Under the pieces are notes generated by a model. It worked only from the letters and a program-made list of their open reading frames with translations, was not told the origin of the DNA and did not search any database. A DNA stretch of 64,000 nt, from positions 1-64,000 of the forward strand of contig NZ_CAKXZT010000186.1 in the NCBI RefSeq assembly GCF_935825525.1, in the 5' to 3' direction. Made by a program: the position numbers and the translations under genes. Origin of the DNA: Mesorhizobium escarrei. Its GTDB lineage: Bacteria > Pseudomonadota > Alphaproteobacteria > Rhizobiales > Rhizobiaceae. Shown piece after piece: positions 8,415 to 16,740 of the stretch; position 1 is the first letter of the stretch; every line of letters begins with the position of its first letter.

Positions 8415-9664
8415 GCGCAGTCGCGCATGAACTGTCGCCGGCCGCGATCAACGCCAAGCTGATCGCGCTGATTGCGTCGGGCGCGGTTTTCCTCGGCGTC
8501 TTCCTGTCCGGCTTCGTCATCGCCGAGCCGGCGCCATACGACCTCTATATGGTCGGGCTGATGGCAGTGTGGGCCTTGTTCGGCCTGCGCATATCGCGCG
8601 CGGCGGCGCCGCTGCTGGTGCTGCTGGTGGTCATGAACATCGGCGGCATGATCTCGATGACCCAGATGTCGGATATTGCCGGCACCCCGCTCTATCTCTC
8701 GGTGTCACTGTTCCTCGCCTTCACTGCGGTGTTCTTCGCCTCAGTGACATCGGTCCAGCCCAGTCTCTACCGGGTGATCTTCCTGGCCTATGTGATGTCG
8801 GCGGTGCTGACCTCGCTGCTTGGGATCGCCGGCTATTTCCATGCCTTCCCGGGGGCGGAAATCTTCACCAAATACGATCGCGCCACCGGCGCCTTCCAGG
8901 ATCCGAACGTGTTCGGGCCGTTCCTGGTGCTGCCCGGCATCTACCTGCTCCATCTCCTGCTGACTGGCCCCGTCTCACGCATGCCGTTGCTGGCGATGCC
9001 GCTGCTGATCATCACCGCCGGCATTTTCTTCTCCTTCTCGCGCGGCGCCTGGGGTATGTTCGGCGTTTCGGCGATCCTTCTCACCGGTGCCCTGTTCCTG
9101 CAAAGCGCCAGCGGAAAATTCCGGCTGCGTGTCGTCGTCATGACCATTGCCGCCATCTCGCTGCTGGTCGTCGCGATGCTCGTCATCCTGCAGCTGCCGG
9201 GCGTCTCGGAGATGTTCTCCAGCCGCGCCCAGTTGGAACAGAGCTACGATACCGCCCGCCTCGGCCGTTTCGCCCGCTATATCTTCGGTTTCCAGATGGC
9301 GCTTGAGCATCCGCTCGGCATCGGCCCGCTCGTCTTCGGCAGGATTTTCGGCGAGGACACACACGACATCTGGCTAAAAATGCTGATGGACTATGGCTGG
9401 CTCGGCTTCGTCTCGTTCCTGGCGCTGACCTGCTGGACGATAGCGGCCGGCTTCCGCATTCTTCTGCGCGACAGGCCGTGGCAGCCCTACCTTCTGTGCG
9501 CCTATGTCGCCTTCATCGGCAATATCGCGCTGGGCACCTTCATCGATATCGATCACTGGCGCCACGTCTATCTGCTGCTCGGGCTGATCTGGGGCGCCAT
9601 CGCATTGGAATACCGCCATCAGCGGCAGTTGCGGCCGCTGGCGCTGTCGTCGCCGCCAGCGTGA
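8411..9664 (+). CDS. O-antigen ligase / Wzy-like polysaccharide polymerase
   Basis: 417 residues from a TTG start that overlaps the previous stop codon (TTGA), so translation is probably coupled. About ten to twelve transmembrane helices and a larger periplasmic loop near residues 265-325 with the RARLEQSYDTARLGRF-type segment and HPLGIGPLVFG fit the Wzy_C/O-antigen ligase family. It would polymerise lipid-linked repeat units made by the preceding enzymes. Rhizobial equivalents include ExoQ, but the sequence does not justify that symbol. It is the last gene of the cluster before the tRNA. Confidence 0.85.
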   Translation: MSAVAHELSPAAINAKLIALIASGAVFLGVFLSGFVIAEPAPYDLYMVGLMAVWALFGLRISRAAAPLLVLLVVMNIGGMISMTQMSDIAGTPLYLSVSLFLAFTAVFFASVTSVQPSLYRVIFLAYVMSAVLTSLLGIAGYFHAFPGAEIFTKYDRATGAFQDPNVFGPFLVLPGIYLLHLLLTGPVSRMPLLAMPLLIITAGIFFSFSRGAWGMFGVSAILLTGALFLQSASGKFRLRVVVMTIAAISLLVVAMLVILQLPGVSEMFSSRAQLEQSYDTARLGRFARYIFGFQMALEHPLGIGPLVFGRIFGEDTHDIWLKMLMDYGWLGFVSFLALTCWTIAAGFRILLRDRPWQPYLLCAYVAFIGNIALGTFIDIDHWRHVYLLLGLIWGAIALEYRHQRQLRPLALSSPPA

Positions 9665-9715
9665 TGGTTTTCAGGGCAAGTCTAGGTTTCTGGGGGCAAG
9701 TCTAAGTCTTGAAAA

Positions 9716-9792
<77 letters not shown>

Positions 9793-9860
9793 GACCGGTC
9801 GCGATGTATCGTGATAACCCGGTTCGGGTCAACCGAATTCGGCGGCCGTCACCCCGATGG

Positions 9861-9917
9861 TGGATTTGAAGTTCCTGCCCTGTTGGACGTCGTCAGCATT
9901 CAGGAACTTCAAATCCA
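9861..9917. repeat. Perfect 17-bp inverted repeat
   Basis: TGGATTTGAAGTTCCTG at 9861-9877 is matched exactly by its reverse complement at 9901-9917, with a 23-base spacer. It lies between the tRNA and the 3' end of the HTH gene. There is no T-tract, so it is not a typical Rho-independent terminator. It may be a dispersed palindromic repeat or an RNA-processing hairpin. Confidence 0.85.
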
Positions 9918-9954
9918 GAACACGCTTGTCTGGCTTGATCCTCTGGCGTCGCTG

Positions 9955-10242
9955 CTATGAGACGGGTCTTGGATTTTCCATGGATTGGGTCAGCGCGGCT
10001 GTATCGATCAGCGCGCTTTCCGGAAGCCGGAGTGCAGAGGCTATTCGCCTAAGCTTCGACAAATCGGCATTCCTGCCGTTCTCGATGTCGGCGATCTCAT
10101 CGACCGACAGTCCGCACGTCAGAGACAGCTCTTCCATGCTGTATCCCCTGGTTTCTCGGACGGCCTTGAGGACGCTGTGGTCGGGCGCAGCTTCGGTCGC
10201 CGACAGTTCGGAAAAAGCTTCGCTTGTTGCTATTTGGGGCAT
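9955..10242 (-). CDS. XRE-family helix-turn-helix protein
   Basis: 95 residues. Residues about 24-75 form a Cro/CI-type HTH: LKAVRETRGYSMEELSLTCG, LSVDEIADIENGR, then LSKLRRIASALRLPESALI. It therefore probably binds DNA. There is no second effector domain. It stands alone, with the tRNA-Pro gene on one side and gene-poor DNA on the other, and no partner toxin is evident next to it. Targets unknown. The start at 10242 gives a short acidic N-terminal extension; an internal start is possible. Confidence 0.7.
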   Translation of the reverse strand: MPQIATSEAFSELSATEAAPDHSVLKAVRETRGYSMEELSLTCGLSVDEIADIENGRNADLSKLRRIASALRLPESALIDTAALTQSMENPRPVS

Positions 10243-10675
10243 TTGGCAACTCCGTGGATTTAAAGAGTTTGATCAAATCAAGAAGTTGCCTGAGACGGCG
10301 CAGAGAATGCCCTCTCGATGGTGATTTGCCAAGCGCCAAAAATGCCGTCACGGGATCGTGATTCCGATCGGCGCGGCCGCGGCACAGGCCCCGGCGGCAC
10401 CATCCCGATCGGGTTCTTTGACTGGCCGATCGCGAAATTGTTCGACCTCCCCTTATTTAGGCGGCTGTCGCTGGGTCGGCAGCCGTTTCGAAAGGATCGA
10501 ATCAGGGCGGGAGCCTGATGCAAGCAGAACGCGTCAGGGGCTGCGAATATTCTTGAACCGACGCGTGAACCTTTTCTCTCCGGGCCGCACCAACACGGTA
10601 TGGACGCCACAAAGGCGGTCCCAACCGGAAGGACGCCCTGACGGCGATCCTCGATCCAGAGAAGGAAACGCTCAG
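10243..10675. other. Gene-poor interval between HTH gene and broken secreted-peptide gene
   Basis: About 430 bases without a convincing gene. The open frame on the minus strand at 10278-10610 has the arginine- and serine-rich composition of a shadow frame. The right end serves as leader of the next gene, where AGAAGGAAAC is a good ribosome binding site just before the ATG at 10676. I could not define a promoter. Confidence 0.5.
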
Positions 10676-10967
10676 ATGACCAACATCTCGAACTTCAAGC
10701 GCCTGAACTTCAAGCACTTGTCGCTCGCCGCTGCCATCGTCGTCTCGGCCTTCGGCTCGATTTCAGTGCCGAACTCGGCCGTCGCCAACGGCACGCATCC
10801 GGGCGGCGGCGGCGCGGTTTGTAAGGGGCGCGGGTCACTGCCTGGTGCTGCAGCTCGACTGCAAGGGTACCTACCCGGCCGCCACCGACTCCAACGGCAC
10901 CGTCTACGGCAAATGCAGCCAGGCCGCGCAAGTCAGCCCGAAGAACAAGCTCAAGCGCGCGCGCTGA
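10676..10967 (+). pseudogene. Small secreted cysteine-containing protein, frameshifted
   Basis: From ATG 10676 the frame encodes a signal peptide (AAAIVVSAFGSISVPNSAVA) and GTHPGGGGAVCKG. Beyond about 10830 this frame turns into arginine/proline/glutamine-rich shadow protein. The next frame over reads GHCLVLQLDCKGTYPAATD, then NGTVYGKCSQAAQVSPKNK, with a TGA at 10965-10967, which looks like the true C-terminus with two or three more cysteines. A one-base indel near 10820-10840 would join them into a roughly 97-residue periplasmic protein. This is either a recent inactivation or a sequencing error. Function unknown. A strong hairpin follows at 10985. Confidence 0.7.
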
Positions 10968-10984
10968 TCGACCTGTAGCCAACG

Positions 10985-11013
10985 AAAATGGCGGCCGTCC
11001 GCGCCGCCATTTT
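10985..11013. terminator. Bidirectional Rho-independent terminator
   Basis: AAAATGGCGGC at 10985-10995 pairs perfectly with GCCGCCATTTT at 11003-11013 around a 7-base loop. The T-run on each strand allows use in both directions. It lies between the broken secreted-peptide gene (rightward) and the DUF883-like gene (leftward), which converge here. Confidence 0.85.
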
Positions 11014-11019
11014 CTTGTC

Positions 11020-11358
11020 TCAACGTGCCGATCTCGATCTCGTTCGCGACGTTTTCTGCTGGCGGCTGAGGAACAGGCTCGCGACGAGCCCGACCACAAC
11101 CAGACCGACAGCGGCCGCTGTCGCGGGATGATCGCGGGCTGTCTTCTCTATCACCCTGCTATGCCTCCTGATCGCAGGCAGAGCGTCACTGAAGCGCTCG
11201 GCGAGGTCCGAGTAATAGTCCGACGCGGTGTCACGCCCGTCCTCGTAATAGGCGCTGCCGCGCCTGGAAACGGCCTTCCTCAGCGCCGCCAATTCCCTGG
11301 AGAGGGCCGCGACCTGTTTTTCAAGATCGATGTCGGAGAGGGTCGAAAATGATACCAT
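11020..11358 (-). CDS. DUF883/ElaB-like tail-anchored membrane protein
   Basis: 112 residues. An N-terminal helical region (about 8-30, LEKQVAALSRELAALRKAV) is followed by a tyrosine/aspartate segment and a basic helix, then a single C-terminal transmembrane helix (about 80-101) and an arginine-rich tail. This plan matches ElaB/YqjD/DUF883 proteins, tail-anchored inner-membrane proteins that in E. coli can bind ribosomes in stationary phase. Here function is inferred from architecture only. The gene is monocistronic, ending at the shared terminator. Confidence 0.7.
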   Translation of the reverse strand: MVSFSTLSDIDLEKQVAALSRELAALRKAVSRRGSAYYEDGRDTASDYYSDLAERFSDALPAIRRHSRVIEKTARDHPATAAAVGLVVVGLVASLFLSRQQKTSRTRSRSAR

Positions 11359-11394
11359 GACAGGCTTCCTTCTTTTGCGAAGGAACGCACGATC

Positions 11395-11416
11395 GCAAAA
11401 CCGGTTCCGGTTTTGC
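11395..11416. repeat. Perfect palindrome upstream of DUF883-like gene
   Basis: GCAAAACCGG and CCGGTTTTGC form 10-bp perfect arms with only two bases between. It sits about 40 bases upstream of the DUF883-like start. It resembles part of the AACCGGTT-containing repeats found at 12.7 and 27.9 kb, so it may be a repeat fragment rather than an operator. Confidence 0.6.
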
Positions 11417-11663
11417 CGCGACCGATCGGGGCCCAGAGCGCGTCGCGTCGGAAGGGAGCCAGCGACCCGCTTGAAGTTCTTCTGCAGTCGCTATCCCAAA
11501 CCCGCTGTGCGCCCTCGGGCCAGCCCAGGGGCATGTTTTGGGCGACATGCACTACAGCGCTAGTTCCTCGATACAGTGATTTTGACAGATCGGTGATCGG
11601 CAGCGTCGATCATTCCCGTCAGTGGCGATTCGCAAACCTCTATGATTGGCTGAGACATCCATC

Positions 11664-11728
11664 CCTTCGTTATCCCAGGGCGAGCAAGGAGCGCAGCGAC
11701 GCGGCGCAGACCCTGGGATCCATGCCGT
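11664..11728. repeat. Dispersed palindromic repeat, copy 1 (CCCAGGG...CCCTGGG)
   Basis: A roughly 65-base element bounded by ATCCCAGGG and CCCTGGGATCCAT, with an internal GC-rich segment AGCGACGCGGCGCAGA. It is nearly identical to the reverse complement of 11961-12026. Such elements are scattered in Mesorhizobium-type intergenic DNA. Confidence 0.8.
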
Positions 11729-11960
11729 TACCTCGCGGCAGTGCCCGGCCGACCAGAACCGAACGTTACCACCACCCAGTTCCGCGAAAAAGCTCAAACC
11801 ATTCTGGATTGGTCTTCTCGATCAGCTCGATCTTCTATTGGCGCGGCCAGCGCTTCTGGCTCGCGGTCATATAGGCATAGCCGGTCATGGTTGAAGGGTA
11901 ACTGCCACCGTTGCGGATACAAGCGTCGTTCTGAGCCGCTGCATTCTTCGGCTGATGTCA

Positions 11961-12026
11961 CGGAATGGATCCCAGGGTCTGCGCCGCGTCGCTTCGCTCC
12001 CTTGCTCCGCCCTGGGATGACGAAGG
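11961..12026. repeat. Dispersed palindromic repeat, copy 2, inverted
   Basis: Reverse-complement copy of the element at 11664-11728, sharing ATGGATCCCAGGGTCTGCG and the CCCTGGGAT end. The two copies face each other about 230 bases apart, so the transcript of this region could form a long stem. Confidence 0.8.
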
Positions 12027-12126
12027 GCATGGTGGCCTGTGGCTAATCCCCAGCGTCAGAGATGATGGCTGCAGGCCGGCCGGCAACGACCGTCACTCAA
12101 CGAACCAAATCCCCTGTGCAGAGGAA

Positions 12127-12669
12127 CTAGCGCACCTGATCGAGCAGGCGCTTGCATTCCAGAAGGTCGAACAGCGCCTCCTGCAGCAAAGCACGGTTGT
12201 CGCGCGAGAGTTTCGACGTGCCCGGCTGCACCGGCCCGTCGTCGTCGGTCTTGCCCAGGCCGAAAAAACGCCGGCTGGGTTTCACCTTGGGCTCGCCGAC
12301 CAGCATCTCGTCATCAGCGCCGCGCGGCTGGGCCGCCGGCGTCAGCGGCACCGCATCGGCCTGCCGGCGCTGCGAGATCGCCTCGACGGCCGCCATGTCG
12401 CCACTGCCGATGGCGACCAGGAAATGGTTTCCGTTCTCGCGCAGCAGCTTCTGCACGCCCTTGATCGTATAGCCCTGGTCGTAGAGCATGTGGCGGATGC
12501 CCTTGATCAGTTCGACATCCTGCGGCCGGTAGTAGCGGCGGCCGCCGCCGCGCTTCATCGGTTTGATCTGATTGAAACGGGTTTCCCAAAAACGCAGCAC
12601 ATGCTGCGGCAGGTCGAGATCTTCAGCGACCTCACTGATGGTGCGGAAAGCATCGGGGCTCTTGTCCAT
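12127..12669 (-). CDS. MerR family transcriptional regulator
   Basis: About 180 residues from the methionine of MDKSPDAFRTISEVAEDL; a start five codons upstream (12684) is also open. Residues about 8-75 form the MerR winged HTH, with LPQHVLRFWETRFNQIKPMKRGGGRR cut short here only for length, then RRYYRPQDVELIKGIRHML and the GYTIKGVQKLL hinge. The C-terminal half is variable and lacks the cysteines of metal-sensing MerR proteins. Its place directly downstream of ihfA and fabH is conserved in rhizobia. Ligand and regulon are unknown. Confidence 0.88.
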   Translation of the reverse strand: MDKSPDAFRTISEVAEDLDLPQHVLRFWETRFNQIKPMKRGGGRRYYRPQDVELIKGIRHMLYDQGYTIKGVQKLLRENGNHFLVAIGSGDMAAVEAISQRRQADAVPLTPAAQPRGADDEMLVGEPKVKPSRRFFGLGKTDDDGPVQPGTSKLSRDNRALLQEALFDLLECKRLLDQVR

Positions 12670-12688
12670 GGACGAAATCCTCACGCTG

Positions 12689-12737
12689 GAGCATGATCCC
12701 GAAAAGTGGGAATCGGTTTTCGGCCAGGATCATGCTC
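12689..12737. repeat. Palindromic repeat, GATCCCGAAAAGTGGGAATCGG type
   Basis: GAGCATGATCC and GGATCATGCTC bracket an internal AAAAGTGGGAATCGGTTTT segment. It is a member of the family seen twice at 27.9 kb. It lies in the leader of the merR gene, between ihfA and merR, so it would be in their shared transcript. Confidence 0.75.
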
Positions 12738-12864
12738 AACAAAGAGTCATTCCGATCCGGCTTGTTCTGCCGAATCGAGCCTTATTTCAGCGGTTTATGA
12801 AACAATATTCAAGCCCGGCGTCAAAGCAGGCGACCGTTTTCAACCGGGCTTTGAAGCGCAGGCG

Positions 12865-13188
12865 CTATTTGCTGCCCTTGGCCTTGCTGTTCTGGTGGGC
12901 GCGCAGAATGCGGTTCTTCAGCACATTCGACGATTTGAAGGTCATCACGCGGCGCGGCAGGATCGGCACTTCCTCGCCGGTTTTGGGGTTGCGCCCGATG
13001 CGCTCGTTCTTGGAGCGGACATGGAACGTCGCGAACGACGACAATTTCACCGTCTCGCCGCGAACGATCGCCTCGCAGATCTCGTCCAGAACCGCTTCGA
13101 CGAGCTCGGCCGATTCAGTACGTGACAAGCCAACCTTGCGATAAACGGCTTCAGCAAGATCGGCGCGCGTAAGTGTCTTTCCCCCCAT
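12865..13188 (-). CDS. ihfA: Integration host factor subunit alpha
   Basis: About 107 residues from MGGKTLTRADL; GGGGA lies about 9 bases upstream of this ATG, better than for the ATG five codons earlier at 13203. The DNA-binding HU/IHF fold is clear: LSRTESAELVEAVLDEI, GETVKLSSFATF, then the beta-ribbon arm RIGRNPKTGEEVPI with the conserved NPKTG proline that wedges into DNA. IHF bends DNA as a heterodimer with IhfB, which is not in the window. It lies between fabH and merR in the usual alphaproteobacterial order. Confidence 0.96.
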   Translation of the reverse strand: MGGKTLTRADLAEAVYRKVGLSRTESAELVEAVLDEICEAIVRGETVKLSSFATFHVRSKNERIGRNPKTGEEVPILPRRVMTFKSSNVLKNRILRAHQNSKAKGSK

Positions 13189-13294
13189 GCGAACCGTCCC
13201 CATCAGCTCAAAAAAACATAACTCTATATAAGCAAAGATAGAGCCTAAGTAATTGATCCGGCAAGGTCAAGGACCGAACCTGCCAGTTCGGCAC

Positions 13295-14266
13295 TTACCA
13301 GCGAACCAGGACCGCGCCCCAGGTGAAGCCGCCGCCCATCGCCTCGATCAGCACCAGATCGCCCTTCTTGATGCGGCCGTCGGCGACCGCCACCGACAGA
13401 GCCAGCGGCACGGAAGCCGCCGAGGTGTTACCGTGCAAATCGACGGTAACCACCACCTTCTGTTCCGCTATCCCGAGCTTCTTGGCGGAAGCGTCGATAA
13501 TCCGCTTATTGGCCTGATGCGGCACGAACCAGTCGAGATCCTCAGCGGTGATCCCGGCAGCCGAGAACGTCGCCTCGATGACGTCGGTGATCATGCCGAC
13601 CGCGTGCTTGAACACTTCGCGGCCTTCCATCCTGAGATGGCCCACCGTTCCGGTGGTCGACGCTCCACCGTCGACGAACAACTTGTCCTTGTGAGCCCCG
13701 TCGGAGCGCAGGCTGGCCGCCAGCACCCCGTGGTCTTCAATGCCGCCCGCCCCCTCGCCTGCTTCCAGCACCATCGCGCCGGCGCCGTCGCCAAACAGCA
13801 CGCAGGTCGAGCGATCGCTCCAGTCGAGGATGCGCGAAAAGGTTTCGGAGCCGATCACCAGCACGCGTTTGGCCAGGCCGCCGCGGATATAGAGGTCGGC
13901 CGTCGTCACCGCGTAGACGAAGCCCGAACATACCGCCTGCATGTCGAAGGCGAAGCCGTGATGCATGCCGAGCCGGTTCTGGATGTCGACGGCGGTCGCC
14001 GGAAAGGTGTTGTTGGGCGTAGAGGTCGCCAGCACGATCAGGTCGATATCGGCTGGCGTCAGGCCGGCATTGTCGAGGGCTGCGCGCGCCGCCGCCTCGC
14101 CGAGCGAAGCCGTCGTCTCGTCGTCGGCCGCGATATGGCGCTGGCGGATGCCGGTGCGCTGGGCAATCCATTCGTCTGACGTCTCGACCATGCCTTCGAA
14201 ATCGGCATTCTTCATGATGCGGCGGGGCAGCGCGGCGCCTGTGCCGCGCACGACAGATCTGATCAA
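13295..14266 (-). CDS. fabH: Beta-ketoacyl-ACP synthase III
   Basis: 323 residues, the normal FabH length. It condenses acetyl-CoA (or another acyl-CoA) with malonyl-ACP to start fatty acid synthesis in the cytoplasm. The catalytic triad is visible: cysteine in DMQAVCSGF (near 112), histidine in VPHQANKRI (near 250) and asparagine in LHGNTSAAS (near 280). FGDGAGAMVLE and the terminal GGGFTWGAVLVRW are also typical. It follows plsX after 9 bases in the same transcript, matching the standard plsX-fabH pair. Confidence 0.97.
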   Translation of the reverse strand: MIRSVVRGTGAALPRRIMKNADFEGMVETSDEWIAQRTGIRQRHIAADDETTASLGEAAARAALDNAGLTPADIDLIVLATSTPNNTFPATAVDIQNRLGMHHGFAFDMQAVCSGFVYAVTTADLYIRGGLAKRVLVIGSETFSRILDWSDRSTCVLFGDGAGAMVLEAGEGAGGIEDHGVLAASLRSDGAHKDKLFVDGGASTTGTVGHLRMEGREVFKHAVGMITDVIEATFSAAGITAEDLDWFVPHQANKRIIDASAKKLGIAEQKVVVTVDLHGNTSAASVPLALSVAVADGRIKKGDLVLIEAMGGGFTWGAVLVRW

Positions 14267-14275
14267 GGCTCTTTC

Positions 14276-15346
14276 CTATTCCTCTGCGTCGGCAACGACG
14301 TCGGATTTCCTGGATGTCTGGGCATGCGGATTGCGCGCATGGAACAGATCAAGATCGGCTTCGATGCGATCGAGCAGATTGTTTCGCACCATGTCGTAGC
14401 CAAGCTCGATCGCCGCCGCGAAGCCGTCCGAATCGGCGCCGCCATGGCTTTTCACCACGACGCCGTTCAGACCCAGGAAAACCCCGCCGTTGGAACGGCC
14501 GACATCCATCTTTTCGCGCAGGCGATCGAAAGCGCCTTTGGCGAATACATAGCCGATCCTGGCCATCAGCGTGCGGTCCATCGCGGCGCGCAGGTAACCG
14601 GCGATCTGTCGTACCGTGCCTTCCGCCGTCTTCAGCGCGATGTTGCCGGCAAATCCTTCGGTGACGACCACGTCGACCGTGCCCTTGCCGATGTCGTCGC
14701 CCTCGACGAAACCATGGTAGTTCATCGAGGCCATGTTGGCCTCGCGCAACATGCGGCCCGCCTCCTTGACCTCTTCTTGGCCCTTGATCTCCTCGACGCC
14801 GACATTGAGCAGACCGACGCTCGGCCGTTCGATGCCGAAAACCGAGCGCGCCATGCCAGTGCCCAGAATGGCAAAATCAACCAGTTGATGCGCATCCGCG
14901 CCGATGGTGGCGCCGACGTCCAGCACCACGCTTTCGCCGCGCAATGTCGGCCAGAGCGCCGCGATCGCCGGACGGTCAATGGTCGCCATGGTGCGGAGGC
15001 AGAATCTCGACATCGCCATCAGCGCGCCGGTGTTGCCGGCCGAGATGCAGGCGTCGGCAGTGCCTGCCTTGACCGCCTCGACCGCTTTCCACATCGACGA
15101 CTTCCAGCGGCCATGGCGCAGCGCCTGGCTCGGCTTGTCGTCCATCCTGACTGCTATCTCGCAGTGGATGAACTCGCTCACTTGCGCCAGCTTGGGCAGC
15201 TTTGCGAGTTCGGGGCGCACTGCCTCCTCGCGACCATAGATGACGAAGCGGATGTCAGGACGCCGGGTGGCGACCGTCATGAGCGCCGGGATGACCACGC
15301 TTGGTCCGTGATCGCCGCCCATGGCATCGATGGAAATCCTGATCAC
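14276..15346 (-). CDS. plsX: Phosphate acyltransferase PlsX
   Basis: 356 residues. PlsX makes acyl-phosphate from acyl-ACP as the first step of phosphatidic acid synthesis. The start IRISIDAMGGDHGP is diagnostic, followed by ISAGNTGALMA and the GFAGNIALKTAEG motif. Length and order are as in E. coli (about 356). It lies in a leftward operon with DUF177 upstream and fabH downstream. Confidence 0.97.
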   Translation of the reverse strand: MIRISIDAMGGDHGPSVVIPALMTVATRRPDIRFVIYGREEAVRPELAKLPKLAQVSEFIHCEIAVRMDDKPSQALRHGRWKSSMWKAVEAVKAGTADACISAGNTGALMAMSRFCLRTMATIDRPAIAALWPTLRGESVVLDVGATIGADAHQLVDFAILGTGMARSVFGIERPSVGLLNVGVEEIKGQEEVKEAGRMLREANMASMNYHGFVEGDDIGKGTVDVVVTEGFAGNIALKTAEGTVRQIAGYLRAAMDRTLMARIGYVFAKGAFDRLREKMDVGRSNGGVFLGLNGVVVKSHGGADSDGFAAAIELGYDMVRNNLLDRIEADLDLFHARNPHAQTSRKSDVVADAEE

Positions 15347-15477
15347 GCGGTGTTCATCTCACAGTTTGCTTGAGCGAGCGCCTGGCGCTGGCAACGGGTT
15401 TAGGGCTCGCGAAGGTTCGGCGAAAATAGCGTTTTTGGGCTGCCGCACAACCGGCTTTCTCCGATTGGGTCGGGTTT

Positions 15478-16041
15478 TCAGGATTTCCCCAGCAGGGAAC
15501 GCAGCTTTTGCTGGAATTCGCTTTCCGCAGTCCCGGCATCGTCGGCAGCCTCCATCGAAACGCCTTGCTTGCGCGGATAGGGATCGACCGCCAGTCCAAA
15601 GAACTGTTCGGCGAGCGCCCCGACGTCGATTGAATTGCCGGAAAAAGTTTCCGGGCTGTCCGGCCCTTCGGCATCGAGCATTATCTCGCCGCCGCCTTCG
15701 AAACCCTGCCGCCCGAGCTTCGACTGCTCCGGCAGGAACAGTGCGTCGACCGCCTCGTCAATATGCGCCTCGATCGGGTCCAGGGTGACGATGCAGGTCT
15801 GGGTGATATCGGCCTCGACGCGGCCGCTGACCTTAATGCCGTTGCGCTTCCAGGGCGCCACCAGCAGTTCGGCGCGGTAGTTCTCGACCGACAGCAACTC
15901 GTGCTCGCCTGCCAGCGCGGCGCGCTGCGCGGCGTCGGCCTCGATCAGCACCGGCAGTCCCTTTTGCGGCAGCCGGGCGACATTGGCCACGAAGGACACG
16001 GGGCTCTGGCGATCGGGGCTCTGGGAATCGGCGTGTTTCAT
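15478..16041 (-). CDS. DUF177/YceD family protein
   Basis: 187 residues. The family signature is seen in the centre: IKVSGRVEADITQTCIVTLDP, EAVDALFLPE, and the C-terminal GNSIDVGALAEQFFGLAVDPYPRK. In E. coli the homologue YceD lies beside rpmF-plsX and has been linked to 23S rRNA accumulation; here rpmF is absent from this locus. It is upstream of plsX by 131 bases and downstream of the cytochrome chaperone gene by 42 bases. Function in this organism is inferred from the family. Confidence 0.88.
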   Translation of the reverse strand: MKHADSQSPDRQSPVSFVANVARLPQKGLPVLIEADAAQRAALAGEHELLSVENYRAELLVAPWKRNGIKVSGRVEADITQTCIVTLDPIEAHIDEAVDALFLPEQSKLGRQGFEGGGEIMLDAEGPDSPETFSGNSIDVGALAEQFFGLAVDPYPRKQGVSMEAADDAGTAESEFQQKLRSLLGKS

Positions 16042-16083
16042 CTTTTCCTTAGATATTCGTAATTCTTAGATAGGCTTGCTTTC

Positions 16084-16626
16084 TTAGATAGTCTTGGCCA
16101 CGGGGAATGCCACCGTGCCGGAAACAATCGATTCGGTCGGCTGTTCCGCGAGTCGCCTGGAGACATCGGCGACGTAGCCGGCCAGATGCGTCGCCTGCGG
16201 CCACGTGCCGACATCGGGCCTGACATTGCGGGCAAGGGCCGCGACGAGTGCGTCATGGTCGTTTCGTTCCAGCGCATCGTCATAGGCGGCGGTGCGGCCA
16301 TAGAACATCTTCGCCAGTTTCTTCATGCGCTTCGGCACGCCGACGTCGCCGATGCCGAGTTCGCGCAGCGAATGCTCGACATCCATGAAGAACTCGTCGA
16401 TCAGCACCTGCGCGACCTCCCCGGCAACACCGCCCTCGCCGCGCAGACGGTGCTGGAACAGGAACATGTGCAGCGACAGCATCTCGAAGCGGCCAAGCGG
16501 CGTGTCCGGGACATTCCAGTCTGAATAAAACACAGTTTGCCGCGCCGCTGCCACGATTTGTGCGTAGAGCGCCTCGGTGATAGCGCGGTTGGCGTGACGT
16601 TCGCGACCAAAAAGGCGCTGGAACAT
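16084..16626 (-). CDS. Ubiquinol-cytochrome c chaperone family protein (CBP3-like)
   Basis: 180 residues from MFQRLFGRERHAN; the frame stays open further upstream but that extension is low-complexity. The core shows LYAQIVAAARQTVFYSDW, PDTPLGRFEMLSLHMFLFQHRL and FFMDVEHSLRELGIGDVGV, followed by KRMKKLAKMFYGR. All are characteristic of the CBP3 family, which helps assemble the cytochrome bc1 complex. It is divergent from bamE, with about 114 bases between starts. Confidence 0.9.
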   Translation of the reverse strand: MFQRLFGRERHANRAITEALYAQIVAAARQTVFYSDWNVPDTPLGRFEMLSLHMFLFQHRLRGEGGVAGEVAQVLIDEFFMDVEHSLRELGIGDVGVPKRMKKLAKMFYGRTAAYDDALERNDHDALVAALARNVRPDVGTWPQATHLAGYVADVSRRLAEQPTESIVSGTVAFPVAKTI

Positions 16627-16740
16627 TGAGGGTGGTCTCCCGGGGACCGGTTGTTGAATTGGCCTTGTTGCATCGGCGAGCAAGCTGGTTTACCGGTTTT
16701 GCGGCCCAGCGCAAGTTGCGGCCAGCTAATGGAGTTGTAG

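Larger units (their letters stand above)
11557..12133. repeat. Non-coding block bounded by 13-bp inverted repeats
   Basis: GCGCTAGTTCCTC at 11557-11569 is the exact reverse complement of GAGGAACTAGCGC at 12121-12133, whose last part includes the merR stop codon (TAG, 12127-12129). Between them lie two oppositely oriented copies of a longer palindromic repeat and no convincing gene; the open frames there are interrupted by the repeats. The left edge also carries TTTTGGGCGACATGCACTA, similar to a repeat near 24.2 kb. Confidence 0.55.

Noticed and set aside
10278..10610. 110-residue frame on the minus strand in the gap after the HTH gene
   Set aside because: Arginine/serine-rich, no ribosome binding site, no structure.
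11552..12046. Short open frames over the repeats near 11.6-12.0 kb
   Set aside because: They run through palindromic repeats and lack start signals.
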